A stretch of 64,000 nt of DNA. Source: Helicobacter suis HS1 (GTDB taxonomy: Bacteria > Campylobacterota > Campylobacteria > Campylobacterales > Helicobacteraceae). Position numbers and translations under genes: made by a program. The DNA lies in the NCBI RefSeq assembly GCF_026000295.1, contig NZ_AP026769.1:186001-250000 (forward strand). Direction: 5' to 3'. Below the pieces are notes generated by a model. That model saw only the letters and a program-made list of their open reading frames with translations, was not told the DNA's origin and did not search any database. Below are positions 1-8,553 of this stretch, in pieces (the stretch's first letter is position 1; the number at the start of each line of letters is the position of its first letter).

Positions 1-965
1 TGAGTGGTCAAAAGGCAAAAGGTTTTAACCCCCAAGCTTTTTAAAATCAACGCTCCGATGCCAAAATTTTTAAGGGTGTCATGGGTTTTAGCCTGTGGAT
101 CGATGCAAATTAAAAATCCGCCCTCTGCTTGCAATTTAGAAAGCACCCGCATTAAAAAGTCATAATCTTTAGGGTGGCTTAAAAGTTTGTGATCCTCTCT
201 AATGATGTGGAATCGTACAAAAGGCGTAGGGTTTTGCACACCAAAGCAATAGACAAAATGTTTCCGTTGCAGATGATCTAAAAAGATCGATTCTTTGCAC
301 TCTAAACCCGCAAAATGCGCGCTCTCTTCAGAAAGCAAATGCAAAAGGTTTTCACTCTGCAGGCGGTGGCTTACAATATCAGAGACATATAAAGTTTTTA
401 GATCATGTGTTTTAGCAAAATCTAGTAAAAATTTATCCCCCCTTCTTGCCATCGAGCCATCTTCTTTCATGATCTCACAAATCACACTAATGGGTTTAAG
501 CCCGGCTAACTTGCATAAATCCACGCTAGCCTCTGTATGGCCTGTGCGCACCAAAACCCCCTCTTCTTTAGCAATTAAAGGAAAAATATGCCCCGGACGC
601 ACAAAATCCTCTGCTCTGCTTTCCTCTTTACAAAGTAATTCAATGGTAAGCGATCGCTCATAGGCTGAAATGCCGGTTTTGGCTGCTTTAGCATCAATGG
701 ATATTGTAAAGGCGGTTTCATGCTTAGAATCATTATGGCTAACCATAGGCTTAAGATCAAATTGGTGCGCGATTTTTTGGGTGAGTGCGACACAGATAAG
801 CCCACGCGCATATTTAGCCATAAAATTGATTTTCTCCGGGGTGCTAAAAATCCCGGCTAGTACTAAATCCCCCTCGTTTTCGCGATCCTCATCATCCATT
901 AAAATCAATAATTCGCCATTTTTCAAGGCTATCAAAGCCTCTTTTAATCTTTTTGCACTATCCAT
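1..965 (-). CDS. ribBA: RibBA-type 3,4-dihydroxy-2-butanone 4-phosphate synthase, 3' end outside window
   Basis: The reverse strand is open from ATG at 965 to the window edge (321 codons), so only the extreme C-terminus is missing. The N-terminal half is a DHBP synthase, which turns ribulose 5-phosphate into the four-carbon unit of riboflavin. It carries the acidic metal/substrate motif DDEDRENEGD (residues 24-33) and the downstream RTGHTEASVDL block. The C-terminal half aligns in position with GTP cyclohydrolase II, but I see neither the SECLTGD motif nor the zinc-binding cysteines of that enzyme, so this half is probably not catalytic. This agrees with the H. pylori RibBA, where a separate ribA supplies cyclohydrolase activity. 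The gene is divergent from modA. Confidence 0.9.
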   Translation of the reverse strand, partial: MDSAKRLKEALIALKNGELLILMDDEDRENEGDLVLAGIFSTPEKINFMAKYARGLICVALTQKIAHQFDLKPMVSHNDSKHETAFTISIDAKAAKTGISAYERSLTIELLCKEESRAEDFVRPGHIFPLIAKEEGVLVRTGHTEASVDLCKLAGLKPISVICEIMKEDGSMARRGDKFLLDFAKTHDLKTLYVSDIVSHRLQSENLLHLLSEESAHFAGLECKESIFLDHLQRKHFVYCFGVQNPTPFVRFHIIREDHKLLSHPKDYDFLMRVLSKLQAEGGFLICIDPQAKTHDTLKNFGIGALILKSLGVKTFCLLTT

Positions 966-1055
966 CACTCTCCTTTAAAAGCGCCCATTCTACTCCAAAC
1001 TTGCTAAGGATTAAAATTTTTTAGGCTAAGTAGGGCAGAAAAGGGCTTGATCTTG

Positions 1056-1085
1056 TATACTTGTATTTTTGGTGCTAGTAAGGAG
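1056..1085 (+). promoter_or_regulatory. Promoter and RBS of modA
   Basis: An extended -10 element (TG at 1054-1055 followed by TATACT at 1056-1061) lies 30 nt before the modA ATG, and AGGAG at 1081-1085 sits 5 nt upstream of it. The rest of the 125-bp gap to ribBA shows no other clear signal. Confidence 0.5.
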
Positions 1086-1090
1086 TTGGC

Positions 1091-1813
1091 ATGCGTTTTT
1101 TAGTTTTAGGGATTTTGTGGGTGAGTTTGTGTTTGGGTGCAGAGGTAAGGGTAGCGGTGGCGGCTAATCTTACACAGGCCATGCAGGTCATTAAAAGCGC
1201 TTTTTTAAAAAAGCATAGCGCTCAGGTGCTCCTAAGTTTTGGATCTTCTGGGCATTTTTTTAACCAAATTACACAAGGCGCGCCTTTTGATCTATTCATC
1301 AGTGCAGATAAACAGCGACCACTAAGATTACAACAAGAAAAATACACGCCCTACCCTGTTAAAGTGTATGCTAGGGGGGTTTTAGTACTCTGGAGTAAAC
1401 AAGAAAAAATCCATTCTTTAGAGGCTCTGCAAGGTTCTTTTAAACATCTAGCCATTGCTAATCCTAATTTAGCCCCCTATGGGCGCGCGAGTATGGAGGT
1501 CTTGCAAAAATTAAACCTAGCAGATGCCCTAGCGCTTAAAATCGTGCAGGCAGGCTCTATTTCTCAAGCAACCCAGTATGTGCAAAGTGGGGCGGCTAAA
1601 CTAGGTTTTAGCGCCCTCTCACTAATGCGTAAAGATAGCCATTATTTTATTGTGCCTAAGGAATATTATAGCCCTATTGAGCAGGCGATGGTGTTAACTC
1701 AAAAGGGCGGAAAAAATCCCCTTGCTAAGGCTTTAGAGGATTTTATTTTAAGTAAAGATGGGCAAGCAATCTTAAAAAAATACGGCTATTTGGTAGAAGA
1801 ACTTGGAGAGTGA
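1091..1813 (+). CDS. modA: Molybdate ABC transporter substrate-binding protein
   Basis: This 240-residue protein starts at ATG 1091 with a signal peptide of about 17 residues ending near LCLGA. The mature start VRVAVAANLTQAM, then FGSSGHFFNQITQGAPFDLF and the later GRASMEVLQ and AAKLGFSAL blocks are typical of periplasmic ModA proteins, which bind molybdate or tungstate and deliver it to the ModB permease. It overlaps modB by 11 nt, which points to one transcript and coupled translation. No ModC-type ATPase follows, unlike H. pylori, where modD comes directly after modB. Function is confident from family motifs and the modB partner. Confidence 0.93.
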   Translation: MRFLVLGILWVSLCLGAEVRVAVAANLTQAMQVIKSAFLKKHSAQVLLSFGSSGHFFNQITQGAPFDLFISADKQRPLRLQQEKYTPYPVKVYARGVLVLWSKQEKIHSLEALQGSFKHLAIANPNLAPYGRASMEVLQKLNLADALALKIVQAGSISQATQYVQSGAAKLGFSALSLMRKDSHYFIVPKEYYSPIEQAMVLTQKGGKNPLAKALEDFILSKDGQAILKKYGYLVEELGE

Positions 1814-2477
1814 ATTTTTAAATACCCTTCTTCTGACTTTTAAACTTGCCACCCTTACAACTCTTGTTTTGCTCCCTATTGGGCTTGCTTTGGGGGCTTA
1901 TTTAGCTAATCAAAGGGGTTTATTTAAAATTTTTATAGAGACGCTAACTTGGATGCCTCTAGTTTTACCCCCCACTGTGCTAGGTTTTTATCTTTTGATT
2001 CTTTTTGCGCCAAGCAGTGTTTTAGGGGCGTTTTTAGAAAAATATTTGCACCTGAAGCTAGTTTTTAGTTTTAGCGGATTGGTGTTTGGCAGTGTGATTT
2101 TTTCTTTGCCCTTCATGGTTAATCCCATCCAAAACGCACTTATAAATCTATCTCCCTCGCTTAAAGAAGCTAGCTACACTCTGGGCAAGGGCAAACTTTA
2201 TACTTTCTTTTGCGTGCTTTTACCCAATATCAAACCCGCGCTTTTAATGGCTTGCACCACAACATTTGCCCACACGATAGGGGAGTTTGGAGTGGTGATG
2301 ATGGTAGGGGGGGATATTGAAGGGCAAACCCGCGTGGCTAGTATTGCCATTTTTATACAAGCAGAGGCAAATAACTTACAAATTGCCCACCAGTATGCTG
2401 CAATTTTAAGTGGGGTTAGTTTCTTACTTCTCTTTACTATGCTATTTAAGCGCCGTGTAGGTCTGTCTACCATTTAG
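1803..2477 (+). CDS. modB: Molybdate ABC transporter permease
   Basis: This 224-residue inner-membrane permease has about five or six hydrophobic segments. The EAA-type loop that contacts the ATPase is visible as LKEASYTLGKGKLYTF around residues 120-136. It is read from TTG at 1803, inside the 3' end of modA. The loop implies an ATPase partner, yet the next gene (2523) is an unrelated lipoprotein, so the ATPase must be encoded elsewhere or be missing. Length and hydrophobic profile match ModB. Confidence 0.92.
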   Translation: MESEFLNTLLLTFKLATLTTLVLLPIGLALGAYLANQRGLFKIFIETLTWMPLVLPPTVLGFYLLILFAPSSVLGAFLEKYLHLKLVFSFSGLVFGSVIFSLPFMVNPIQNALINLSPSLKEASYTLGKGKLYTFFCVLLPNIKPALLMACTTTFAHTIGEFGVVMMVGGDIEGQTRVASIAIFIQAEANNLQIAHQYAAILSGVSFLLLFTMLFKRRVGLSTI

Positions 2478-2488
2478 AATTTTTGTGT

Positions 2489-2494
2489 TAGAAT
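2489..2494 (+). promoter_or_regulatory. Probable -10 element of the lipoprotein-porin cluster
   Basis: TAGAAT at 2489-2494 is preceded by a T-rich stretch, as usual for Helicobacter housekeeping promoters, and lies about 30 nt before the lipoprotein gene at 2523. Confidence 0.4.
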
Positions 2495-2522
2495 AGGGGT
2501 TAAATCATTAAAAGGTTGCGTG

Positions 2523-3182
2523 ATGATACAAAAAGCGCGTGTGAAGTCTGTTAAGGGTTTTTTGAAAAAAAATACCCCCTTGTGCCTTTGTGTTGGGTTG
2601 GCTTTGATCGGGTCTGGATGTGGTTGGTTTAGAAAACCCAGTGTTACACAGCTTATCCCACCCTCAGCCACAGGTCTTCAAGCCCCTATCTATCCCCCCA
2701 CTACCTTTAACAATGGCCGTAGCCGTTCCATGCCTGTTTTCCCTAAATCTCCACAGATTGAAACGCGTTTTGATAATTCTTCTCAAAATGTAACCCCCCC
2801 CACTGCTGGGACAAATGCAATCATTCCAAATAGCCCCATTCTAACCCCTACTAATGTTATTGAGTTAAGCGCTGTAGGCATGGGTGTAGCCCCTGAATCA
2901 ACCATTTCTCCTTCTCAGGCTTTGGCTTTGGCTAAACGGGCGGCTATTGTTGATGGTTACCGCCAGTTGGGCGAAAAAATGTATGGGATTAGAGTCAATG
3001 CTACTGATACGGTTAAAGACATGATCTTACAAAACTCTGTGATTAAAACTAAGGTTAATGCGTTGATTCGTAATGCTGAAATTACAGAAACGATCTATAA
3101 AGATGGTTTATGCCAAGTGAGTATGGAACTTAAACTTGATGGGCGTATCTGGTATAATGTTTTCAACAATATCCGCGGGTAA
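2523..3182 (+). CDS. FlgP-like (LPP20 family) lipoprotein
   Basis: A lipoprotein of 219 residues with a long basic N-terminus, a hydrophobic segment and a lipobox-like GSGC whose cysteine is residue 33. A Pro/Thr/Asn-rich linker follows (about residues 35-100). The C-terminal domain (LALAKRAAIVDGYRQLGEKM and the strand-rich VSMELKLDGRIW) is that of FlgP/LPP20 proteins, several of which form outer-membrane basal disks of sheathed or high-torque flagella. ATG 2523 is preferred over GTG 2520 because AAAGG at 2511-2515 is better spaced. Order with the next two genes matches H. pylori HP0837-HP0839. A flagellar role is inferred from the family and is not shown here. Confidence 0.75.
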   Translation: MIQKARVKSVKGFLKKNTPLCLCVGLALIGSGCGWFRKPSVTQLIPPSATGLQAPIYPPTTFNNGRSRSMPVFPKSPQIETRFDNSSQNVTPPTAGTNAIIPNSPILTPTNVIELSAVGMGVAPESTISPSQALALAKRAAIVDGYRQLGEKMYGIRVNATDTVKDMILQNSVIKTKVNALIRNAEITETIYKDGLCQVSMELKLDGRIWYNVFNNIRG

Positions 3183-3194
3183 TTAGGCGTTTGT

Positions 3195-3836
3195 GTGGTG
3201 AGAAGGTTTTTAGCACTGATACTTTTTGGGGTGTTAGTGAGTGCTTGCCACCACCAAGTTAAACCTAAAAAGCCTCATAAGGTCCATAAACCTAAAACCC
3301 ATAGACCTCGTAAGCCTAAAAAACCTGAGAAGCCTAAAAAAACCCACAAAAAAGTCTTTATTAAAAAGAGTACTGCAGAGCGCAAAGCAGAACAACAAGC
3401 CCAAATTAGAAAAGAGTTGGCTAAGTTTAAACTCATTTATATTTATACCCCCGTGTTTCGCTTTTATGATTATGGAGCCATTGGGCGCAATAAAGAGGGG
3501 GATTTAGAATTGGTGCTTTATAAGCTAAGCAAACACTTTGGAGACATCGTTATTAAGAAAAACTATATTTGTTTTTCGGGTACTTGTAGTGCTAAATGGG
3601 TTGCGGCTAGGGATATGTTTGGTGAAGTGAGTTATGGTGATCTCTTTGATGATATTGTACTTGGGCGGGATATTTTCCAAGGTATTGGTAAACAAATCCA
3701 GCCTAATGGGGTGTTGTTACAGCGTTTTATAGAAAATGGGCAAATGATTTATTATGAGCGCAGTCCTGAAAAAATCCTCTTCCAAAACATGACCACTGGT
3801 GTTGCGATTGTGATTCAACCTTATCATCCTCAGTGA
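3195..3836 (+). CDS. Lipoprotein with Lys/Pro/His-rich linker (HP0838-like)
   Basis: The 213-residue product starts at GTG 3195, 12 nt after the FlgP-like gene. It has a signal peptide with lipobox VSAC (Cys18), then a strikingly basic segment (about residues 21-55) built from KPK, KPH and KPE units. Such a segment could contact peptidoglycan or LPS. The remainder is a folded domain with no motif I can name. It contains CFSGTC, so a disulphide is possible. Its place between a FlgP-like lipoprotein and a FadL-type porin suggests an outer-membrane role in the same unit, as in H. pylori. The function is unknown. Confidence 0.7.
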   Translation: MVRRFLALILFGVLVSACHHQVKPKKPHKVHKPKTHRPRKPKKPEKPKKTHKKVFIKKSTAERKAEQQAQIRKELAKFKLIYIYTPVFRFYDYGAIGRNKEGDLELVLYKLSKHFGDIVIKKNYICFSGTCSAKWVAARDMFGEVSYGDLFDDIVLGRDIFQGIGKQIQPNGVLLQRFIENGQMIYYERSPEKILFQNMTTGVAIVIQPYHPQ

Positions 3837-3851
3837 TTTTAGGGAGTTTTC

Positions 3852-5573
3852 TTGCATTTACGGTTTTTATGCACTCTCTTACCAGTTTTTCTAGGCGCTA
3901 ATGGTTTTCAGATGTCCCAGCAAAGCCTTAATGGTACCGCTTTAGATTCGGCCTATATTGCCGGAGCCAGAGGAGCAGATGCGAGTTATTATAACCCTGC
4001 TAACATGGGTTTTGAAAACGATTGGGGGGAAAACCGTAGCGAGTTTGAAATCACTAGCACGGTGATTAATATCCCCGCCTTTAAATTCATGGTGCCTACA
4101 AGTAATCAGGGGCTTTACTCAGCAACAACGCTTCAAGTCAATAAATCTCAAGAAAATATGGCACAAATCGCACAAGATCTAGGACTTGGCAATTTGGCTA
4201 ATGCAATTTTGCATCATCTGGTAAATAGTGGCATACAAGATGTAAAACAACTCATTAACGATTTACAGAATATGACTAACCAAAAGGTGATCACAGTGGC
4301 CTCTTTGCCTAGTAATCAAGTTGTACCCGGTTGGACCGGTACAACTAATTTTGTCTTGCCTAAATTCTTTTATAAGAGCCGTACGCATAATGGTTTTACC
4401 TTTGGAGGGAGTTTTACCGCTCCCTCAGGTCTTGGTATGAAATGGCATGGACAGGGGGGTGAGTTTTTACGCGATGTGTTTATCATGATGGTCCAAGTAG
4501 CCCCTAGCATTAGTTATACCATTGGCCAACGCTTTTCTATTGGCCTTGCTGCGCGCGGGCTTTATGCCACCGGGAGTTTTAATAACACCGTTTATGTGCC
4601 TTTGCACGGGGCTTCTGTGTTAAGCGGAAATCAAATTGTTGGTTTGCCAAATAATGTTTTTAGTAGCCAAGTTCCCTCTAGTATGCGCGAAAAATTAGCA
4701 CAAATTGGCGATGAGGCTGCTGCTAATTGTACCCCCAACATGGATCAAAATGGGCCTGCATGCATGCAATATTACAACCAACTTAAAAATGTGATGCGTG
4801 ATAGCGGATTACAAGAGGCTATTTCAGATTTATACGGCACTTCTAAGGTAGTTCAATCTAGTAATGGGAGTTCTTGGGGCGGGGGGTATAAATTAGGGGC
4901 TAGTTTGAAAGTCTTTGATCATGGCATGTTTTCGGTGGTCTATAATAGCAGTGTTACTTTTAATATGCATGGCAATCTCACCGCTTTAACCCAGCTAGGT
5001 CCTGCTCTTGGTAATGTACTTACTAAAGGGAGTTTAAATATCAATGTTTCTTTGCCTGAAATCCTCAATGTAGCCTATGCCCATGAGTTTTTCAAACACC
5101 ATTTGCGTATTGAGGGGGTGTATGAACGCACCTTTTGGAGTCAGGGGAATAAATTTTTAGTAACCCCAGATTTTGCCAATGCGAGCTATCAGGGCGTGGG
5201 GGGCACGGTGCAATATCTGAGTTCTGAGACTCTTAAAAAAATGGTAGGGCTAGCAGATTTTAGCGGGGTGATGAATATGGGAGCAGGTTGGAGAGATACC
5301 AATACCTTTAGACTTGGCGCAACTTACATGAGCCGTAGTTTACGCCTCATGGGAGCTCTTGCCTACGATCAAGCCCCTAGTCCTCAAGATGCGATTGGTA
5401 TTCCTGATTCAAATGGCTATGCAATTGCCTTTGGTGCTAAGTATAATTTTAGGGGCTTTGATATTGGCTGGGGCGGTACTTTTATTTTTAAAAGTAACCG
5501 CAATAGTTATTACCAATCTAGTAATTTAGGGCAGTTGCGTATGTTTTCTGCCTCTTTGGGTTACCGCTGGTAG
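3852..5573 (+). CDS. FadL/OmpP1-type outer-membrane channel
   Basis: This 573-residue protein has a signal peptide and the N-terminal hallmark of FadL/TodX channels: DSAYIAGARGADASYYNPAN, in which residues near Ala-Asp-Ala-Ser and Asn-Pro-Ala form the periplasmic hatch region. The body is rich in alternating beta-strand segments, and the chain ends in LGYRW, an aromatic C-terminus fit for BAM-dependent insertion. FadL proteins import hydrophobic molecules. It is read from TTG at 3852, 15 nt after the preceding lipoprotein gene, so the three genes are probably co-transcribed. It corresponds in order to H. pylori HP0839. Confidence 0.88.
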   Translation: MHLRFLCTLLPVFLGANGFQMSQQSLNGTALDSAYIAGARGADASYYNPANMGFENDWGENRSEFEITSTVINIPAFKFMVPTSNQGLYSATTLQVNKSQENMAQIAQDLGLGNLANAILHHLVNSGIQDVKQLINDLQNMTNQKVITVASLPSNQVVPGWTGTTNFVLPKFFYKSRTHNGFTFGGSFTAPSGLGMKWHGQGGEFLRDVFIMMVQVAPSISYTIGQRFSIGLAARGLYATGSFNNTVYVPLHGASVLSGNQIVGLPNNVFSSQVPSSMREKLAQIGDEAAANCTPNMDQNGPACMQYYNQLKNVMRDSGLQEAISDLYGTSKVVQSSNGSSWGGGYKLGASLKVFDHGMFSVVYNSSVTFNMHGNLTALTQLGPALGNVLTKGSLNINVSLPEILNVAYAHEFFKHHLRIEGVYERTFWSQGNKFLVTPDFANASYQGVGGTVQYLSSETLKKMVGLADFSGVMNMGAGWRDTNTFRLGATYMSRSLRLMGALAYDQAPSPQDAIGIPDSNGYAIAFGAKYNFRGFDIGWGGTFIFKSNRNSYYQSSNLGQLRMFSASLGYRW

Positions 5574-5618
5574 CTTTTGATTTGTTAAACTCTATAAAAT
5601 TTAAGATGAAGGAAAACC

Positions 5619-6041
5619 ATGCCTGTTTCTAGTCTTTATGTGAAAAACCGTATCCGCGGTAAAATCTCTTTACATGAAAGAGGACAAGGTAAGTACCGCG
5701 TGCATTTTGGAGCTAAAGATGTGGTGGTGCAAGCTAAATGTCTTTCTACTGAAGTAGAGGACCACCAAGAAGATGATGAGATCACCATTATTCTTAAAGT
5801 ATTAGAGGTGCTTATCCCTAATTTTACACAACAACTCAAACTAGATCCTATGGCCTTTACAGGACGGATTTTAAGCATTAAACCTGATCCTAAAGAATCC
5901 CAAATGAGGCGTGTTGAAGTTAGTTTACATGATTGTAATGTAGATTTTGTTCTAGATCAAGGCTCTGTCGAGCTTTACCATTTAGCCGATGGCAAAGAAT
6001 TAGTACTTTTTTGTAAGCCTGAGCACACTACTTTTTATTAA
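5619..6041 (+). CDS. Small two-repeat beta-barrel-like protein, possibly TOBE/Mop type
   Basis: The 140-residue protein starts at ATG 5619 after AAGGAA. It has no signal peptide or membrane segment. The two halves look alike: NRIRGKISLHERGQGKYRVH near the start and FTGRILSIKPDPK near residue 80. Each begins with a G-K/R-I pattern followed by alternating hydrophobic residues, as in TOBE/Mop oxyanion-binding domains. That reading would fit the nearby modAB genes, but the similarity is weak and I assign no function. A TATAAA-like box at 5593 and a short terminator at 6042 suggest a single-gene unit. Confidence 0.55.
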   Translation: MPVSSLYVKNRIRGKISLHERGQGKYRVHFGAKDVVVQAKCLSTEVEDHQEDDEITIILKVLEVLIPNFTQQLKLDPMAFTGRILSIKPDPKESQMRRVEVSLHDCNVDFVLDQGSVELYHLADGKELVLFCKPEHTTFY

Positions 6042-6061
6042 AAGACTTGGAGTCTTATTTT
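6042..6061 (+). terminator. Weak intrinsic terminator
   Basis: A perfect 6-bp stem AAGACT/AGTCTT with a 3-nt loop starts right after the stop codon at 6039-6041 and is followed by ATTTT. A second short stem (GCCTT/AAGGC near 6084-6097) with T-rich sequence follows. Confidence 0.4.
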
Positions 6062-6157
6062 AAGATCAATGAAAACACCCTAGCAAGCCTTATCTAAGGC
6101 GATCTTTTATTATTTTTGGTTATGATTCTGGCTTGTAAAATGCAATGGGAGTAGAAT

Positions 6158-6826
6158 ATGCAAGTTCCCTATAAGGGCAATGGCGTAGCGGTTTGGGCTT
6201 TGTGGATTTTAAGCGGCGTGCTGTTTGTTTTATTGGGCTTAGAAACTATGTATGTTAAAGAAAACCACACTTTGATACAAAATTTAGATGTTTTCTTTAT
6301 CTCTTTAATTCGCTCCCACCCCTCCCCTACAGAAAGCCATTTTTGGCTATCCATTGTGCAAGCTAGTACTTGGTTTGCACAGTCTAAACTTACCATTTCT
6401 TTGGCTTTTTTAATCGCGCTTTATTGGGTGTTTTTAAAACGTTATGCTTTGGGGATTTGGTTTTTTAGTACCGTGTTAATTGGCGAAATTGCACTTAAGA
6501 TTTTTAAAAATGTGATGCAAAGACCGCGCCCCTCTACTAATGGTGTTTTAGCCTTTGCGCATGGTTTTAGTTATCCTAGCGGGCATGCGCTGGCGGCTAG
6601 TTTATTTTATGGTTTGCTCTTATTTCTTGTGTGTTTGGGGCATTTGAATAAAAGTGTTAAGGGGATACTGTGTTGTGTGTTATTGCTATGGATTTTGTTT
6701 ATGATGTATGATAGGGTTTATTTAGGCGTGCATTACCCCACTGATGTGTTAGGAGGCTTTTTTATGGGTATAGCGTGGGTGTCTTGCTCTATGGGATTTT
6801 ATCTTGGATTTTTAAAACGGCACTAA
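6158..6826 (+). CDS. PAP2-family membrane lipid phosphatase
   Basis: The 222-residue protein has about six membrane segments and all three parts of the PAP2 active site: KNVMQRPRP near residue 123, YPSGHALAAS near residue 142 (PSGH histidine), and YDRVYLGVHYPTDVLGG near residue 187 (SRxxxxxHxxxD variant, with D in place of S). Such enzymes dephosphorylate undecaprenyl pyrophosphate, phosphatidylglycerol phosphate or lipid A. The exact substrate cannot be told from sequence. It ends 24 nt before fliF and may share transcription with it. It resembles H. pylori HP0851. Confidence 0.85.
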   Translation: MQVPYKGNGVAVWALWILSGVLFVLLGLETMYVKENHTLIQNLDVFFISLIRSHPSPTESHFWLSIVQASTWFAQSKLTISLAFLIALYWVFLKRYALGIWFFSTVLIGEIALKIFKNVMQRPRPSTNGVLAFAHGFSYPSGHALAASLFYGLLLFLVCLGHLNKSVKGILCCVLLLWILFMMYDRVYLGVHYPTDVLGGFFMGIAWVSCSMGFYLGFLKRH

Positions 6827-6849
6827 TTTTTAGCCCTTTAGGATAGTTT

Positions 6850-8553
6850 GTGGATTTTAAGAGTCTACTACAGCAGGTTATCAGTTTTTTTTCAAAACTT
6901 AATAGAGCACAAAAGATCACAATCGTTACAGCTGTAACTCTCATTGTAGCCTTTTTGGTGTTTCTACTCATTTATCCCACTCATGATAAGGGTGATTTAA
7001 GCGGCTATGGAGTCTTGTTTGAGGGCATGGATAATAGCGATAATGCCTTAATTCTCCAGCATCTCCAACAAAAGCACATTCCCTATAAAATCCCCAAAGA
7101 AGACACCATTTTAATCCCCAGAGATCGCATCTATGAAGAGCGCATTTCTTTAGCCTCACAGGGCATTCCCAAAACTAGCAAGGTGGGCTATGAAATCTTT
7201 GATATTAAAGATTTTGGGGCAACAGATTTTGATCAAAATATCAAATATATCCGCGCGATTGAAGGGGAACTTAGCCGTACAATTGAAAGCCTCAACCCGA
7301 TAGAAAAGGCCAATGTACACATTGCTATCCCTAAAGATAGTGTTTTTGTAAGCCATGAGATTCCGCCTACTGCCTCTGTCATGCTTAAAATCAAACCCAA
7401 CATGCGCCTTTTACCAAGGCAAATCATCGGGATTAAAAACCTCATCGCCGCCTCTGTGCCTAAGCTTACGGTAGAAAATGTTAAATTAGTCAATGAAAAT
7501 GGCGAGCCTTTAGGAGAAAACGATCAGTTAGATACTACCCGCGAATTAGCCCAAGCCCAGTTGCGTTACAAACAAAACTTTGAAAATATGCTAGAGAGTA
7601 AGATCGCTAATATCTTAGCGCCCATTGTAGGCGGGCGAGATAAAGTTGTAGCGCGGGTGAATGCTGAATTTGATTTTAGCCAAAAAAAGAGTACTAAAGA
7701 AACTTTTGATCCCAATAATGTTGTGCGCAGCGAGCAGACAATGGAGGAAAAAAAAGAGGGCTTGCCTAAAAAGCAAGTAGGAGGGGTGCCGGGCGTGGTG
7801 AGTAATATTGGGCCTGTGCAGGGGATAGCCAATGATCAACTTAAGGAAAAATATGAAAAATCTACTAACACCACTAATTATGAAGTGGGTAAAATGGTCA
7901 GTGAGATTAAGGGCGAGTTTGGGGTGCTCACGCGTCTTAATGCAGCCGTTGTAGTAGATGGTAAATACCAGAAGGTTAATAAAAATGGGACGGAGAGCAT
8001 GGAGTATGTGGCGCTTTCTGCTGCTGAGATGGATCAGATCAATGCGCTAGTTAAACAAGCCATTGGCTATAACCAGAATCGAGGCGATGCGGTTACGGTG
8101 AGCAATTTTGAGTTTAATGCTAAATCTACAAAATATGTACCCATGAGTGCGTATGAAAGAGTTGTGGCTACTACAGAGAAGGTTCTAGGTCCCTTTTCCT
8201 CTCTCTTTAAATATATCATCGTTGGGTTAGTACTCTATGTCTTTTATAAAAAGATCATTACACCCTTTAGCCAGCGCATGCTAGAAATCCAACCCGATGA
8301 GGAGGAACAAGTACAATCTCTCTTTGCGACTGAAGAAGAAGACGATGAGGAGGTAGATAAATTTGGTGAAATGCGTAAGAAAGTAGAAGATCAACTTGGT
8401 TTGAGTGCGAGCTTTGATGAGGAAGATGTGAAGTATGATATTATGCTAGAGCGGGTACGCCATTCTTTGAAAGAAAAACCTGAAGAAATCGCCTCTATGT
8501 TTAAATTGCTGATTAAAGATGAGGTTGCTATTACTAATACGAAGGAAAAATGA
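6850..8553 (+). CDS. fliF: Flagellar MS-ring protein FliF
   Basis: FliF (567 residues) forms the membrane ring of the flagellar basal body and part of the export gate housing. The two expected membrane helices are present, near residues 21-41 and 453-472, with a large periplasmic ring-building region between them (for example YEIFDIKDFGATDFDQNIKY). The acidic cytoplasmic tail, rich in Glu/Asp near 480-515, ends in the FliG-binding segment. The start is GTG at 6850. Its stop overlaps the fliG start by 4 nt (ATGA), so the genes are translationally coupled. Confidence 0.97.
   Translation: MDFKSLLQQVISFFSKLNRAQKITIVTAVTLIVAFLVFLLIYPTHDKGDLSGYGVLFEGMDNSDNALILQHLQQKHIPYKIPKEDTILIPRDRIYEERISLASQGIPKTSKVGYEIFDIKDFGATDFDQNIKYIRAIEGELSRTIESLNPIEKANVHIAIPKDSVFVSHEIPPTASVMLKIKPNMRLLPRQIIGIKNLIAASVPKLTVENVKLVNENGEPLGENDQLDTTRELAQAQLRYKQNFENMLESKIANILAPIVGGRDKVVARVNAEFDFSQKKSTKETFDPNNVVRSEQTMEEKKEGLPKKQVGGVPGVVSNIGPVQGIANDQLKEKYEKSTNTTNYEVGKMVSEIKGEFGVLTRLNAAVVVDGKYQKVNKNGTESMEYVALSAAEMDQINALVKQAIGYNQNRGDAVTVSNFEFNAKSTKYVPMSAYERVVATTEKVLGPFSSLFKYIIVGLVLYVFYKKIITPFSQRMLEIQPDEEEQVQSLFATEEEDDEEVDKFGEMRKKVEDQLGLSASFDEEDVKYDIMLERVRHSLKEKPEEIASMFKLLIKDEVAITNTKEK

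Noticed and set aside
3280-3360. Lys/Pro-rich tract as a nucleotide repeat array
   Set aside because: The repetition is at amino-acid composition level; codons vary and there is no exact tandem unit.
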